The notes: a model not told the origin generated them from the sequence alone. Positions 1-9,286 are shown, counted from the stretch's first letter. The stretch: 64,000 nucleotides of DNA from Polyangium mundeleinium (GCF_028369105.1 NZ_JAQNDO010000001.1:3403001-3467000), one strand, 5' to 3'. Made by a program: numbers and translations.

Positions 1-2184
1 CGCGTGGCCGAGCGGCGTGTCCTCGCGCGGGCCGAGGCCTTGCGCTGGAAATGGAACGTCCACGCCGCGAACATCGCGTCCGGCGCAGGCGCGGCCGATC
101 CGACGCACGCATCGCCCTCGCTCGTCTTCGCCGACCCCGAAGGCGTGCACCGCGAGCTTTGCGGCCGGCAAAAAGAATGGTCCGCGTTCCTCGGCGGCCT
201 CGGCCTCGTCATCCTCCCGGACCTCGAAGAATGGCACGGCGCCCCCGGCGCGCACCTCGCCTTGCTCCTCCGCCGCCTCCGCCGCGCCGCCGCGCGCGCC
301 TCCTCTCGCACGGTCGAACGCGGCGAGCGGATTCGTTTCCTTTGCACGGCCGATCCTTCCTTCCGCGACCTTGGCCAGCTCGGCGAGCGCCTCGTCGGCC
401 GCCCCATGCTCGTGCTCGGCCCCGAGGTCGACGGCGCCCCGCGTCCGCCGATGATCTCGTATTTCCTCCCCCCGCGCCCGCGCGCCCAGGCCGACGTCCA
501 CCCCGCCGTGCGTGCGCTCGGCGAATCCCTCGCGCAGGGTTTTTCCGCGGAGCTCTTCGGGTACGACGACGTCCTCTCGCGGGCCGACGTCGCGCAGGCA
601 AACGAATGGACCCTCGGCCGCGACGTCGCGACGCGCGGCCGCGCCTTCGCCGAAGAACGCCACGAGCTCTCGCGCGCCCTCTCCGAGGCCGAAGTCGTCA
701 TCGCCCGCGTCCGCGCCGCGACGTACGGAAAGAGCCCGATCCTCGCCGCCCACGTGGGCTTCCGCGCCGCCACCGTCCCCGAAGCGCGCGTCGCCGCCCT
801 CGGCGCTGGCGAGCGTGTTGGCAAGGCCATCGCGCCTCCGAAGCCCGAGCCCAAAGAGGTTTCGCCGGACCAACCCGAAACCCCGCAATCGCCTGGCGAG
901 CTCCAGGCCGACGCCATCGCGCAGACGGATCTCGAACGGAAAGTCCTCGTCCTCTGGCAGCCCGATCCCGACCCGTTCTCCTCGCTCCTCGCGGTCGAGC
1001 GCCCGCTCTTCCGCCACCCCGACCTCGACCTCGGCTGCGCGCTCGTCGTCGATCCGCTCGCCGAGGCCATTCAACGCGCGCACCTCCGGGCGGCGCTCGT
1101 CGAGGCCTCGTGGAGCGAGGACGAGCTCGCCGCGGACTTCTCGCGCCCCCTCGTGCAAAACGAGCTTTCCCCCGCGGAAGGCACTTCCCTTGAGGCCACG
1201 CGCCTCGCGCGGACCGTGCACACCGTCCTCGATCCGGAGACCGGCGAGCGCCGTGAGGTCCTCCGGGTCTCCGCGGCCGGCGAGGCGCACCCGGCCCTTT
1301 GCTTCGACGTCGCGGCCGAGCCTGCGCGGCTCGTCGATCGCCACACGGGCGAGGTCCTCTACGGCGTCGAGCGCGCGCGTATGCTCTCGGCCGCGTATCC
1401 CGGCCGTATCTTCGTCTTCCGCGGCGGCCGGTACGTGGTCAAACCCGCCTCCGAGCAGGACGGCCTCGCCGCCGGCCGCGTCGCGTGCGAGCGCGAGGAG
1501 CGCTTGCTCATCACGAGCCCCATTCGCGAGGTCTCCGTCACGCCGATCGAGCGCCGCAAAGATGCCTCGCCCAAGGAGGGCAGGGAAGGGGAGCGTGCCG
1601 AGCGCCGCGCCGAGCCGCTCCGATCGCTCGGCGGCGCGCCGTTCGTCTTCGAGCGTAGGCTCGTCGAGGTCGAGGAGCAGAGCCTCGGCCTGCGCCGCCA
1701 CGGCCCCGACGGAAAGCCGCGAGACGTGACCCTCTATGCCGAGCCGCTCGTGCATCGTTATGCCACGAAGGCCGCGGTCCTCGCCCTGCCCGAGACCTCG
1801 TTCGGCGCGATCGGCGAGGGCACGCTCCACGCGCTCGTGCACCTCTTCCGCGTCACCTTGCCCGCATTCGTGTGGTGCCGCGAGGAAGACCTGCTCATCG
1901 TGCGCGCCGCGCGTTTTGGCGCTGCTGGGACACCTGCGATCGCGTTTGTCGACGCGCATCCGGGCGGCGTGGGTTTCTCCGAGGCGGTGACGCTCGACGT
2001 CCTGCGCGTGGTCGCCGGGTTTTCCCTGGCGATCGTCGAGCGATGCCCGGCGCGCTGCGCCGCGCCGGAAGGGTGCCCCTCGTGCTTGCAAATCCCGCAA
2101 TGCCACGCGGCGCCGGGGGACGAGACGAAGCTCGACAAGCGGGGGGTGCGGGAGCTGCTCGGAAAGATCCTCGGCCGGAGCTAG
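1..2184 (+). CDS. MrfA/YprA-like DEAD/DEAH helicase homologue with C-terminal DUF1998, degenerate, 5' end outside window
   Basis: The frame is open at the left edge, so the N-terminus, where the Walker A motif would lie, is not seen; a GTG at position 4 is only an internal codon or alternative start. The first ~130 residues align by eye with the second half of a YprA-type DEAD domain: an 'ADPEGVH' segment (usual TNPDMLH), then 'LPDLEEWHG' where the DEAH-like 'DELHTYRG' is expected, then 'LLLRRLRRAA'. The middle matches the YprA 'AIDQYL..HP' and 'YPGAIY..RG..Y.V' regions. The C-terminus is clear DUF1998: 'DAHPGGVGFSE' followed by a four-Cys cluster (CPARC...GCPSCLQIPQCH). In this family DUF1998 is a metal-binding module of 3'-5' DNA helicases linked to repair. 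The DEAH box is altered and I see no clear motif VI, so this may be a non-catalytic paralogue. Confidence 0.75.
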   Translation, partial: RVAERRVLARAEALRWKWNVHAANIASGAGAADPTHASPSLVFADPEGVHRELCGRQKEWSAFLGGLGLVILPDLEEWHGAPGAHLALLLRRLRRAAARASSRTVERGERIRFLCTADPSFRDLGQLGERLVGRPMLVLGPEVDGAPRPPMISYFLPPRPRAQADVHPAVRALGESLAQGFSAELFGYDDVLSRADVAQANEWTLGRDVATRGRAFAEERHELSRALSEAEVVIARVRAATYGKSPILAAHVGFRAATVPEARVAALGAGERVGKAIAPPKPEPKEVSPDQPETPQSPGELQADAIAQTDLERKVLVLWQPDPDPFSSLLAVERPLFRHPDLDLGCALVVDPLAEAIQRAHLRAALVEASWSEDELAADFSRPLVQNELSPAEGTSLEATRLARTVHTVLDPETGERREVLRVSAAGEAHPALCFDVAAEPARLVDRHTGEVLYGVERARMLSAAYPGRIFVFRGGRYVVKPASEQDGLAAGRVACEREERLLITSPIREVSVTPIERRKDASPKEGREGERAERRAEPLRSLGGAPFVFERRLVEVEEQSLGLRRHGPDGKPRDVTLYAEPLVHRYATKAAVLALPETSFGAIGEGTLHALVHLFRVTLPAFVWCREEDLLIVRAARFGAAGTPAIAFVDAHPGGVGFSEAVTLDVLRVVAGFSLAIVERCPARCAAPEGCPSCLQIPQCHAAPGDETKLDKRGVRELLGKILGRS

Positions 2185-2212
2185 CGCCTTTCGGGTATCC
2201 TCGCGCCCCTCG

Positions 2213-4696
2213 ATGCGTGTCTCCTCCCCGTTCGTCCTCGCGCTCACCGCGCTCGCCGCCTCCTGCGCAGCCGGGCCCACGGGCCCCACGGGCGCTCCTG
2301 CCTCGGATCCTCCCGAGGAGCCGCCGGCGCCCGTCGTCCCGCGCGAGGTCCCCGTCGAACCGCCGAGCGGCGCGCTCGGCACCGCCGCGCCCGTCGCGTC
2401 GCGCGAAAACGTCCCGCTGAAAGGTTTGCGGGTCGACGCTCGCCCGGGTGATTTCGTCCTCTCGCACGCGGGCCGCGTCGCCGTCGTCTCCGAGCGCGGC
2501 CACCTCATCGATTATGGCCCCGAGGGCGGCGCGGATGGAATGGTCTCCCTGCAATCCGTCCTTCAGATGGGCCTCGGCGTCGCAGCCACCGACGTCGTCC
2601 GCGTGGAGCTCGTCGGCGAAAAGAAAAACGTCGTCCGCGTGGATCGCTCTGTGCGTGGACAGCCCCTCTCGCACGTGAGTTTTTATTTCTTCGGCCCGGG
2701 GGATGCGCTCTGGATCGAGAGCGTCGCCGTTGCCGCGCCCGAGATCGAGCCGGTCGATCCGGGCCCCGTCGGCGCCGCCAAGCGTCTCCCCGCGCTCGCC
2801 GTCACCCTCGGCGAGAACATCCACTGGGGCAATGTGCCCACCTGGGTCGAGGGCGTCGGCCTCGTCGCCAGTGCCTTGCAGATGCGGACCGAGTTCGTCG
2901 CCCGCCACAGCCTCGGCACCGCGTACGCCTTGTGCTCCGCGGAGGGCCCGCTCTTCGCCCGCTTCGGCTCGCCCGAATACGGGTTTTTCGAGGCCGCCTT
3001 CACTGGCGAGCGCGTCGTCCCCGTCGTCCACGCGGGCGCCTCCGAGCGACGTCGTGTCGCCGTCACCTTGAGCGAGCGCTCCTCCGGCGACGCCGCGCTC
3101 GCCTTGCCCTGCCGCGCCCCCGCCACCCGCCGCCGCGTCTCGATTCCCACGCTTCCCGTGCGCGGCGCACGCGTCGAGCTCGCCCGCTGCGACGCGGCCG
3201 GCCGCCGCCGCGTTTATGCCGAGCTCGCGGCCGACGAGCGCATGTTTGGCAAGACAGACCGCGGGATCGACTTGCCCGAGGGCTGCATCGACGCCCGCCT
3301 CGTCGCCCCGGGCCACGCCCCCGGCCCGTGGATCCGTGCCGAATCCATCGCCGCCGAAGCCGCCCGCGCCAAACCCTCCGCCGGGCGTCTCCGGATTGCC
3401 GCGACCGAAGGGGGAAAACCCGTCCCTGCGCGGCTCCTCGTGCGCGGCAAGGACGGCACCCCCGATCCCGACTGGGGCGACGAGCCCCTCGCGGGCGCGG
3501 CCCTCAACGTCGTGTACCTCGACCGCGGCGAGCGTGACCTCTTCCTCCCGCCTGGCAAATACCACGTCGCCCTCACGCGCGGCTTTTCGTACACGGCCCA
3601 CGAGGAGGACATCGAAGTGGCCGCGGGTCGCGACGTCTCCGTCCGCGCCAAGCTCGAACATGTCGTCGATACAAAAGGGTTCGTCTCGGCCGACCTGCAC
3701 CTCCACGCCGAACCTTCCCCCGACGCTCCCGCGCCGCTCGCCGAGCGCGTCCGCAGCCTCGTCTCCGTGGGGGTCGACGTCGCGGTGGCCACCGATCACA
3801 ACGCCGTCACCGATTACGGCCCCACGATCCGCGAAATGGGGCTCGCCTCGGATCTCATGAGCATCGTCGGCGACGAGGTCACCTCGCCGGCCTGGGGCCA
3901 TTTCAACGTCTTCCCGCTCCTGCCCGCGTCCCTGCCGCTCCCCTGGATCGGCGTCCTGCCGGCCGAGATCTTCGCCGCCGCGCGCACACAAAAACCCTAT
4001 GGCACGAGCACGCTCCTCCAGGTGAACCACCCGCGCTGGGGCGGCATCGGCTATTTCGAGCTCCTCCGCCTCGATACGGACGACCTCCGGGGCTGGCTCG
4101 ACCGCTCCCCGATCGCCGACATGGGCTTTGACCTGCTCGAGGTCTACAACGGCGACCATTCCCGTTACATCGCCGGCGTGGAGCCGGTCATGCGCGACTG
4201 GTATGCGCTGCTCGACGCCGGCTTCCGCGTCGTCGGCACGGGAAACTCCGACTCGCACAAGCTCGTCTACCACGAGGCGGGTTTGCCCCGGAACATGGTG
4301 TTCGTCGGGAACGACGGAAACGTCCCGGTCTCCGAGGCGGCCTTCGTGGACGCGCTGCGGAAGGGAAACGTCAGCGTCTCGGGAGGGCCGTTCGTCCGGA
4401 TCGAGGTCGGCGGAAAAGCAATGGGCGAGACGATCGCGCCGGGCGAGGCCGAGGTCGTCGTGCGCGTCGACGCGCCGCCGTGGATCGAGGTCGATCGGAT
4501 CGAGCTCGTCAAGCGCGGAAAAACCTTGCGGACCTTCCCGTTCGCCGGCCGCAAGGGCCCGATCGAGCAACGCAGCCGCGAGACCTTCGAGAAGGGCGAC
4601 TGGATCCTCGCCATCGCCCGCGGGAGCAAGCCCATGGACGCCTACGTGCCCGGCGTCCCGCCGCTCTCGTTCACGAACCCGGTGTTCGTGCGTTGA
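2213..4696 (+). CDS. CehA/McbA-family (PHP-like) metallohydrolase, predicted lipoprotein
   Basis: 827 residues starting with a lipoprotein signal peptide (lipobox LAASC, Cys at residue ~18) and a Pro/Gly-rich linker. The C-terminal half carries a PHP-type metal site: D494-L-H496-L-H498 ('SADLHLHAE'), T527-D-H-N530, a 'GDEV' acidic motif, and 'GNSDSH' with H682. These are the metal ligands of PHP/CehA-McbA hydrolases, which cleave phosphoesters or carbamate esters; the substrate cannot be told from sequence. The N-terminal half has no motif I recognise and may be beta-rich. The ATG lies 28 bp after the preceding stop, with a TATCCT hexamer 11 nt upstream of it and no Shine-Dalgarno, suggesting a nearly leaderless message. 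Expected at the outer membrane or periplasmic face. Confidence 0.8.
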   Translation: MRVSSPFVLALTALAASCAAGPTGPTGAPASDPPEEPPAPVVPREVPVEPPSGALGTAAPVASRENVPLKGLRVDARPGDFVLSHAGRVAVVSERGHLIDYGPEGGADGMVSLQSVLQMGLGVAATDVVRVELVGEKKNVVRVDRSVRGQPLSHVSFYFFGPGDALWIESVAVAAPEIEPVDPGPVGAAKRLPALAVTLGENIHWGNVPTWVEGVGLVASALQMRTEFVARHSLGTAYALCSAEGPLFARFGSPEYGFFEAAFTGERVVPVVHAGASERRRVAVTLSERSSGDAALALPCRAPATRRRVSIPTLPVRGARVELARCDAAGRRRVYAELAADERMFGKTDRGIDLPEGCIDARLVAPGHAPGPWIRAESIAAEAARAKPSAGRLRIAATEGGKPVPARLLVRGKDGTPDPDWGDEPLAGAALNVVYLDRGERDLFLPPGKYHVALTRGFSYTAHEEDIEVAAGRDVSVRAKLEHVVDTKGFVSADLHLHAEPSPDAPAPLAERVRSLVSVGVDVAVATDHNAVTDYGPTIREMGLASDLMSIVGDEVTSPAWGHFNVFPLLPASLPLPWIGVLPAEIFAAARTQKPYGTSTLLQVNHPRWGGIGYFELLRLDTDDLRGWLDRSPIADMGFDLLEVYNGDHSRYIAGVEPVMRDWYALLDAGFRVVGTGNSDSHKLVYHEAGLPRNMVFVGNDGNVPVSEAAFVDALRKGNVSVSGGPFVRIEVGGKAMGETIAPGEAEVVVRVDAPPWIEVDRIELVKRGKTLRTFPFAGRKGPIEQRSRETFEKGDWILAIARGSKPMDAYVPGVPPLSFTNPVFVR

Positions 4697-4706
4697 GGAA
4701 GAACGT

Positions 4707-5201
4707 TCAGCGCGCGGGCGCGCTCGGGCACGCGAGGGCGGCTTTCGCTTGCCTTGCGTAACGCTCCTCCACGGCGCGCTTCAGGATGGGTTCGTCGACG
4801 AACGGGAGCTCGCCGTCCTTGCGCCACCCTTCGAGCACGCGCGTCGTGGCCGCCTGGCAGGGCACCTCCTGCCGGATGGCCCGGCAGAGCAGCGCCTCCA
4901 GGCTCCGCGCGTCGCGCACTGTGCAGGCCTTCGCGTCCTCGCAGTCCTTCGCCGCGTCCTCGCCGCAGGGCCGGCAGTTGAAGGCGTCGAGGTGCTCCTT
5001 GGAGGTCAAAGGACACGCCGCAAGGTCCTCGCAGGCCTCCGTGGTGCAGGCGGGCAGCTCGGCGACGGCCGGCGTCTTCGGCGCCTCGCGCGGGGTGCTC
5101 TCTCCGCTGCCCCCACACGAGGCGGCGAGCCCCGCGAGAGCCAACCCCATGACGCACCACGCACCCATCCGCCTGAACGCTCGTTTGCCGCCGCGCTGCA
5201 T
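4707..5201 (-). CDS. Cys-rich lipoprotein of unknown function
   Basis: 164 residues. A basic N-terminus (MQRGGKRAFRRMG) precedes a hydrophobic stretch and a lipobox (LAASCGG), so export and lipidation are likely. Translation may begin at the first Met or at the internal Met at residue 12. The mature part holds about ten cysteines in short spaced pairs (ACTTEAC, NCRPC, KDCEDAKAC), a pattern typical of disulfide-rich secreted myxobacterial proteins, but I recognise no family. It lies convergent to the metallohydrolase (10 bp between stops) and divergent from the SDR gene. Function not assigned. Confidence 0.65.
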   Translation of the reverse strand: MQRGGKRAFRRMGAWCVMGLALAGLAASCGGSGESTPREAPKTPAVAELPACTTEACEDLAACPLTSKEHLDAFNCRPCGEDAAKDCEDAKACTVRDARSLEALLCRAIRQEVPCQAATTRVLEGWRKDGELPFVDEPILKRAVEERYARQAKAALACPSAPAR

Positions 5202-5284
5202 CGCCGCGAGGCTATCGCAGGGCCAGGCTCGAAGGGAAGGCTCGGCTCGTGCTTGTCGGCTTGTCGTCGGGCCGCATTCGTTTT

Positions 5285-6070
5285 ATGCGGAGTTCCGTGG
5301 ATCTGGAACTACAGGGCTCCGTCGTCTTCGTGACCGGCGCCTCCGGCGGCATCGGCAACGAGATATGCCGCGCGTTCCTCGAGGAGGGCGCCTCCGTCGT
5401 CGCCTTTTCGCGCCACGGCATGCCCGAAGGCGACCGCGCGCGCGCCGTCTCGCTCATGGGCGACGTGCGTGATCCCGCCGCCGTGGACCAAGCCATGCGC
5501 GACGCCGAAGCGACGTTCGGTCGGGTTGACGTCTGCGTCGCGTGCGCCGGCATCTGGCCGCCCGACGCGACGCCGCTGCACGAGATGGATCCCGCCCGCG
5601 CCCGCGACGTGGTCGAGACGAACCTGCTCGGCGCCCTTTGGACCGCGCGCGCATTCCTCGCCTCCCTCGCGCGAAAAGGCCCCCGCGAAGATGAACGCGG
5701 CGCGAGCCTCGTCTTCGTCGGCTCCACCGCCGGTCGTTTCGGCGAACGCGGGCACAGCGAGTATGCGGCAAGCAAGGCTGGGCTCCGGGGCCTCATGCTT
5801 TCGCTGAAGAACGAGATCGTATCGCTCGATCCGCGCGGCCGCGTGAACCTGGTCGAACCGGGCTGGACCGTGACGCCGATGGTCGAGGCGTGCCTCGCGC
5901 AGCACGGCGCGCTCGAGGCCACGCTGCGGACCATGCCGCTTCGAAAGCTCGCGACCCCGACGGACGTCGCGCGGGCGGTCCTGTTTCTTTCGTCTCCCGC
6001 GATGGCGGGGCACCTCTCGGGCGAGGCGCTCCTCGTCGCCGGCGGAATGGAGGGGCGCGTGCTCTGGTGA
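5285..6070 (+). CDS. Short-chain dehydrogenase/reductase (SDR)
   Basis: About 261 residues, the usual size for a classical SDR. The cofactor motif TGASGGIG lies near the N-terminus, the NAG-type motif appears as 'VACAGI', the catalytic Ser sits in 'FVGSTAG' and the active-site Y-x-x-x-K is 'SEYAASKAG'. The C-terminus has the PG-type motif (VEPGWTVTPM) and an 'LSGEALLVAGG' end. It is an NAD(P)-dependent oxidoreductase; the substrate is unknown. I chose ATG 5285 because it leaves the normal ~18 residues before the Rossmann motif. A GTG at 5249 with a purine-rich stretch upstream (gaagggaagg) would add 12 residues and cannot be excluded. The next gene starts 9 bp after this stop, so they may be co-transcribed. 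Confidence 0.88.
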   Translation: MRSSVDLELQGSVVFVTGASGGIGNEICRAFLEEGASVVAFSRHGMPEGDRARAVSLMGDVRDPAAVDQAMRDAEATFGRVDVCVACAGIWPPDATPLHEMDPARARDVVETNLLGALWTARAFLASLARKGPREDERGASLVFVGSTAGRFGERGHSEYAASKAGLRGLMLSLKNEIVSLDPRGRVNLVEPGWTVTPMVEACLAQHGALEATLRTMPLRKLATPTDVARAVLFLSSPAMAGHLSGEALLVAGGMEGRVLW

Positions 6071-6079
6071 GCCCGGCGC

Positions 6080-6631
6080 GTGCCGATGCAAGACCTCGTC
6101 CAGACCTTCCACGACCGGTTCGGCATCCTTCCGCCGGAGGGCATGCTCCCCACGGATCCGCTCCGTCCGTTCGACGGGACGGCGATGCTCGTCGGCTCCG
6201 AGGTCGCGCACGCGCACGGCGTCGCCCTCGGGCAGGACGAAATCGGCCCGTTTCTCCGCACGGCCCCCGAGGGATACTTGCTCGTCGGCTTCTGGGGGCA
6301 CGGCGTGCAGAGCCACGCTTTTTATTACGTCCGCGTCGACGCCCAAAGCCGCGTCTATTTCCGCCTCCCGCACGGCGGCGTGTACATGGACAACGAGCGC
6401 GCGGCGCAGCGCATTCGCGTCTTCCTGACCCGGTATTTCGCGATCGAGCCTGTCCTTCGCACCCGGACGACCTCGTTCGTCGCGGTCGACGCCATGGGCG
6501 AGGCGCGGTACCGGCTCGTCGGCAAGGACGGAACGAAAGTCGAGCTCGATCGCAGCCTGCTCGTCGACGCCTCGTTCGAGGAGCGATTCGCGCCCGTCCT
6601 GCCTCCTCTCGGGCCACGAGACGTCTCGTGA
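6080..6631 (+). CDS. Conserved-looking hypothetical protein
   Basis: 183 residues starting at GTG 6080, or at ATG 6086 two codons later. No signal peptide and no transmembrane segment. Composition is that of a soluble globular alpha/beta protein. Aromatic segments stand out ('EGYLLVGFWGHGVQSHAFYYV' split by loops, then 'VYFRLPHGGVYMDNE'), vaguely like SMI1/KNR4 (SUKH) immunity-type proteins, in which a conserved aromatic/Gly core precedes an acidic-aromatic motif. That resemblance is weak and I do not assign it. It sits 9 bp behind the SDR stop and directly before the CBS gene, in the same direction. Function unknown. Confidence 0.65.
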   Translation: MPMQDLVQTFHDRFGILPPEGMLPTDPLRPFDGTAMLVGSEVAHAHGVALGQDEIGPFLRTAPEGYLLVGFWGHGVQSHAFYYVRVDAQSRVYFRLPHGGVYMDNERAAQRIRVFLTRYFAIEPVLRTRTTSFVAVDAMGEARYRLVGKDGTKVELDRSLLVDASFEERFAPVLPPLGPRDVS

Positions 6632-6683
6632 TACGTTGCTCCGCGCTTGCGGAGCGCGTCGCATCGCGGTACCGCGTTACCGC

Positions 6684-7094
6684 ATGGGAACGCGCCGCAT
6701 CGTCCGCACATACATGACCCGGAGCCCGCTGACCGTCCCGCGTACGACCACCATGGCGCGCGCGATGAAGCTGCTCGACGAGCACGGCTTCCGGCACCTG
6801 CCCATCATCGACGAGGCCGGCAAGCTCATCGGCCTTTTGTCGGAGCGCGAGCTCAAGATCGTGGAGAACATGCGCGTCGTCGACGCGGGCATGGCCTGCG
6901 TCGAGGACTTCATCCTGGGCCCGCCCTACAGCGTCTCGCCCGAGACGCCGCTCGCCGAGGTCACGCGCACCATGGCCGAGAAGAAATACGGCTCGGCCGT
7001 GGTCGTCGAGGGCGATACGGTCGTGGGGCTCTTCACGACGGTGGACGCACTCCGGGCCCTGACCACGATGCTCGACGAGGTCGAGGGCGACTAG
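6684..7094 (+). CDS. CBS-domain pair protein
   Basis: 136 residues made almost entirely of two CBS motifs. The first runs from 'MTRSPLTV' through 'HGFRHLPIIDEAGKLIGLLSERELK', the second from 'MACVEDFILGPPYSVSPETPLAEV' through 'KKYGSAVVVEGDTVVGLFTTVDAL'. Stand-alone CBS pairs form Bateman modules that bind adenosyl nucleotides and act as energy or redox sensors; the ligand is unknown here. ATG 6684 keeps a short N-terminal extension (MGTRRIVRTY). ATG 6714 would begin exactly at the first CBS repeat, and a TTG at 6636 gives a longer form. Ends 7 bp before the convergent lipoprotein gene. Confidence 0.85.
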   Translation: MGTRRIVRTYMTRSPLTVPRTTTMARAMKLLDEHGFRHLPIIDEAGKLIGLLSERELKIVENMRVVDAGMACVEDFILGPPYSVSPETPLAEVTRTMAEKKYGSAVVVEGDTVVGLFTTVDALRALTTMLDEVEGD

Positions 7095-7101
7095 TCCGCG
7101 C

Positions 7102-8259
7102 TCATTGCACCTCGCCGGGCAAGGTCCCCGGGCCATACCGCGCGACGACGCCCTTGCGGCGCACGCCCGCGGCCTTCGGCGCATAAAAATCGCCCCCCAC
7201 GGCCCAGAACGAGCCTTCCCCGTCCGACCAGGCCGCGTGCAGGTCGTCGTAGGGCTCGATCACGAACTCGTCGATCCACGCCCCGTCCACGAGCCGCTGC
7301 TTTTGCCCGCCGTCGCCCACGAGGAGCGCCGATCCCGAGGGGCCGCAGGCGACGCCGCTCACGAGGTTCGTCAGGGAAATGTTCACTTCGGAAAAACCGT
7401 CCCCGTCCAAGCGGAGCACGACGGCGCCGCCGACGGTGTACACCTCGTTCGCCCCGCACCCGGACACGGTGAGCAGCTTGCCCGGCGTGGGCGCAGGCTC
7501 GACGAGCGACCACGCCGCGCCTTTTTTGCGCCAGATCGTCCCTTTCTCGCCCACGGCATAGAGATCCTCGGGCGTGCTGCCCCAGATTTTGTAGAGCGTG
7601 CGGCCGAGGGGCGCGCCGGGCAGCGGCTCGGGCGTCCAGGTCGCGCCGTCCCAGCGGAGGACGATGTCGTTTGGCGCGCCAACCCCACCGCCGGGCGTGC
7701 CGCCGACGGCGAAGGCCTCGGTCTTCGAGAAGGCCATGACGCCCCAGAGCGTCGCCTCCACGCCGGACGCGTGCTCCGTGAACGACGCGCCGTCCCAGTG
7801 CGTGATGCGCCCTTGTTCCCCGACAAACCACACGTCGTCGGGGCCCGTGCCGTGCACCCACCAGTACGTCTCGGCGCCGCCCGGGGAGAGCCGCTTCCAC
7901 GTGGCGCCGTCGAAATGCACGACGAGCGTCTCGAATCCGTCATTGCCGAGCGGCCCGCCGACCGCGAACACGTGCGAGTGGCTCGCGCCCCAGATCGAGA
8001 GCACCGCGCCGTCGAGGTCCTGCGCATCCAGCACGGTTTGCCAGGCCGAGGGGCCCGGAGCCCCGCCGCGCCCGCCCACTCCGCTGCCGCCGCCGCCTAC
8101 GCCTCCGCTGCCCGCGTCGCCGCCCTGGCCGCCTGCGCCGCTGCTTTGCTGGGATCCGCTCGACGCAGCGCCGCCGCTGCCGGAGGCCTCGGAGGGGCCG
8201 CAGGCGGGCAGGACGAACAGCGTGACGAAGGTCAGGGGCAGGGCGAGGGCGCGCGGCAT
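7102..8259 (-). CDS. Secreted lipoprotein with beta-propeller-like repeats
   Basis: 385 residues from the ATG at 8259; an upstream in-frame extension is arginine-rich and is probably not translated. The start gives a clean lipoprotein signal (MPRALALPLTFVTLFVLPAC). A long Gly/Ser/Ala linker follows, typical of myxobacterial surface lipoproteins. The rest is a series of ~45-residue units with recurring 'W...G....VFAVG', 'VWFVGE', 'AFAVGG', 'LYAVGE', 'FWAVGG' segments followed by 'W(D)GA(T/S)W', which look like blades of a beta-propeller. Many myxobacterial genomes encode such 'VWAVG' repeat proteins; none has a role I can name. Probably outer-membrane anchored. Convergent with the CBS gene. 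Confidence 0.75.
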   Translation of the reverse strand: MPRALALPLTFVTLFVLPACGPSEASGSGGAASSGSQQSSGAGGQGGDAGSGGVGGGGSGVGGRGGAPGPSAWQTVLDAQDLDGAVLSIWGASHSHVFAVGGPLGNDGFETLVVHFDGATWKRLSPGGAETYWWVHGTGPDDVWFVGEQGRITHWDGASFTEHASGVEATLWGVMAFSKTEAFAVGGTPGGGVGAPNDIVLRWDGATWTPEPLPGAPLGRTLYKIWGSTPEDLYAVGEKGTIWRKKGAAWSLVEPAPTPGKLLTVSGCGANEVYTVGGAVVLRLDGDGFSEVNISLTNLVSGVACGPSGSALLVGDGGQKQRLVDGAWIDEFVIEPYDDLHAAWSDGEGSFWAVGGDFYAPKAAGVRRKGVVARYGPGTLPGEVQ

Positions 8260-8323
8260 GGGGAGCCATCGTGCCTCATCGACGTCGCGAGCGTAAAGAG
8301 GCGCGCCCGCGCATGGAAAACGC

Positions 8324-9190
8324 TCAAGGCTCCGCGAAGACCTCGTCGAGCGTCGTCGCGGAGAGCAGGCGCAGGATCCACGCGTCGAGCGTGGCGCGGC
8401 TGGCCCCGGCGATTCGCGCGTCGGCGTCCGCCGAGATCTCGCCGAAGCGAGCCTGGAGCAGGGTCCGAAGCGCCTCGCGGCGGCCTTCCTCGCGGCCCTC
8501 ATCGCGGCCTTCGTCGCGCGCGTGCTCCTTCAGCTTTGCGAGCTCCGTGTTTCCTTTTCGTTCGAGCGCGCGCACCACCTCGAGCTCCGCGTTTTGCGCG
8601 TCGAGGAGCGCGCGCACCGCAATGGGCCGGACGAAGCACGGATCTTCCAGCATGCCGTCCAAGAGGAGCGGCACGAATGCGTGTTTCTCCGTCGACCACT
8701 CGCAGACCTCGCGGCGCTTGACGAAGATCGCGAACACCCGACGAACGCCGCGCTCCGCGAGATCCTCGGCCTTCTCGACCACGTCGCGCACGCTCTGCTC
8801 GTTCACGATCTCGAACGAGATCTCCTCCAGGAAACGCCGGCCGGTGGCCGGATCCTGCCCTTCCCGCCGGATCGACAGGTCGGTCGCGAAGTTCGAGCCC
8901 TCGGACACGCGGGTGAGCAGCTCCGTCGAGGGCCGGTAGCCCGGCCGGACGTGCGGAAGGATCAAAAAATCCAGGCTCGTCTGCAGGTCCGCGTGAGGCT
9001 CGAGCGCCGGCTGCGCGACGACCTTGCGGCCGCGGATCATCTCGTCCCGCGTCGTCTCGGGCATGACCACGTGCTCGTCGACCGGCGGAAACCGCCCCGG
9101 GCGGGAGCCTGACGGAGGGAACGACAGCGCCGCGCCGCCGCCGCGCGACGGCGCGAGGAGGACCGTCGACCGAGCAGGCTTTGGATCCAT
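8324..9190 (-). CDS. Uma2-family (DUF820) nuclease-like protein
   Basis: 288 residues from the ATG at 9190. The central domain reads like Uma2/DUF820: 'HADLQTSLDFLILPHV' (dimer/helix region), 'ATDLSIRREG' (usually 'PDvvv', the acidic catalytic position), 'LEEISFEIVNEQS' and 'VRRVFAIFVKRREVCEWS', the last matching the 'VkeYWiVd...vevy' strand pair. The fold is PD-(D/E)XK-like, so these proteins are called putative endonucleases, although activity is rarely shown. The C-terminus has a charged repeat 'EGRDEGREEGRREALR' followed by helices, a common tail in such proteins. It is monocistronic and divergent from the L,D-transpeptidase gene (110 bp between starts). Confidence 0.7.
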   Translation of the reverse strand: MDPKPARSTVLLAPSRGGGAALSFPPSGSRPGRFPPVDEHVVMPETTRDEMIRGRKVVAQPALEPHADLQTSLDFLILPHVRPGYRPSTELLTRVSEGSNFATDLSIRREGQDPATGRRFLEEISFEIVNEQSVRDVVEKAEDLAERGVRRVFAIFVKRREVCEWSTEKHAFVPLLLDGMLEDPCFVRPIAVRALLDAQNAELEVVRALERKGNTELAKLKEHARDEGRDEGREEGRREALRTLLQARFGEISADADARIAGASRATLDAWILRLLSATTLDEVFAEP

Positions 9191-9286
9191 GCCCCTCAAC
9201 CTAGCAGACGCGAACCCTCTCCGGGAGCCCAAAAACGCGCTTCTCGCCCTCCGCGGGCAAACCCCTCGCGTCCGGCGAGGATCGGC

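Noticed and set aside
1895-4570. 891-codon open frame on the minus strand over the helicase/metallohydrolase genes
   Set aside because: Antisense shadow caused by high GC at third positions; no conserved motif, and the plus-strand genes have clear PHP and DUF1998 signatures.
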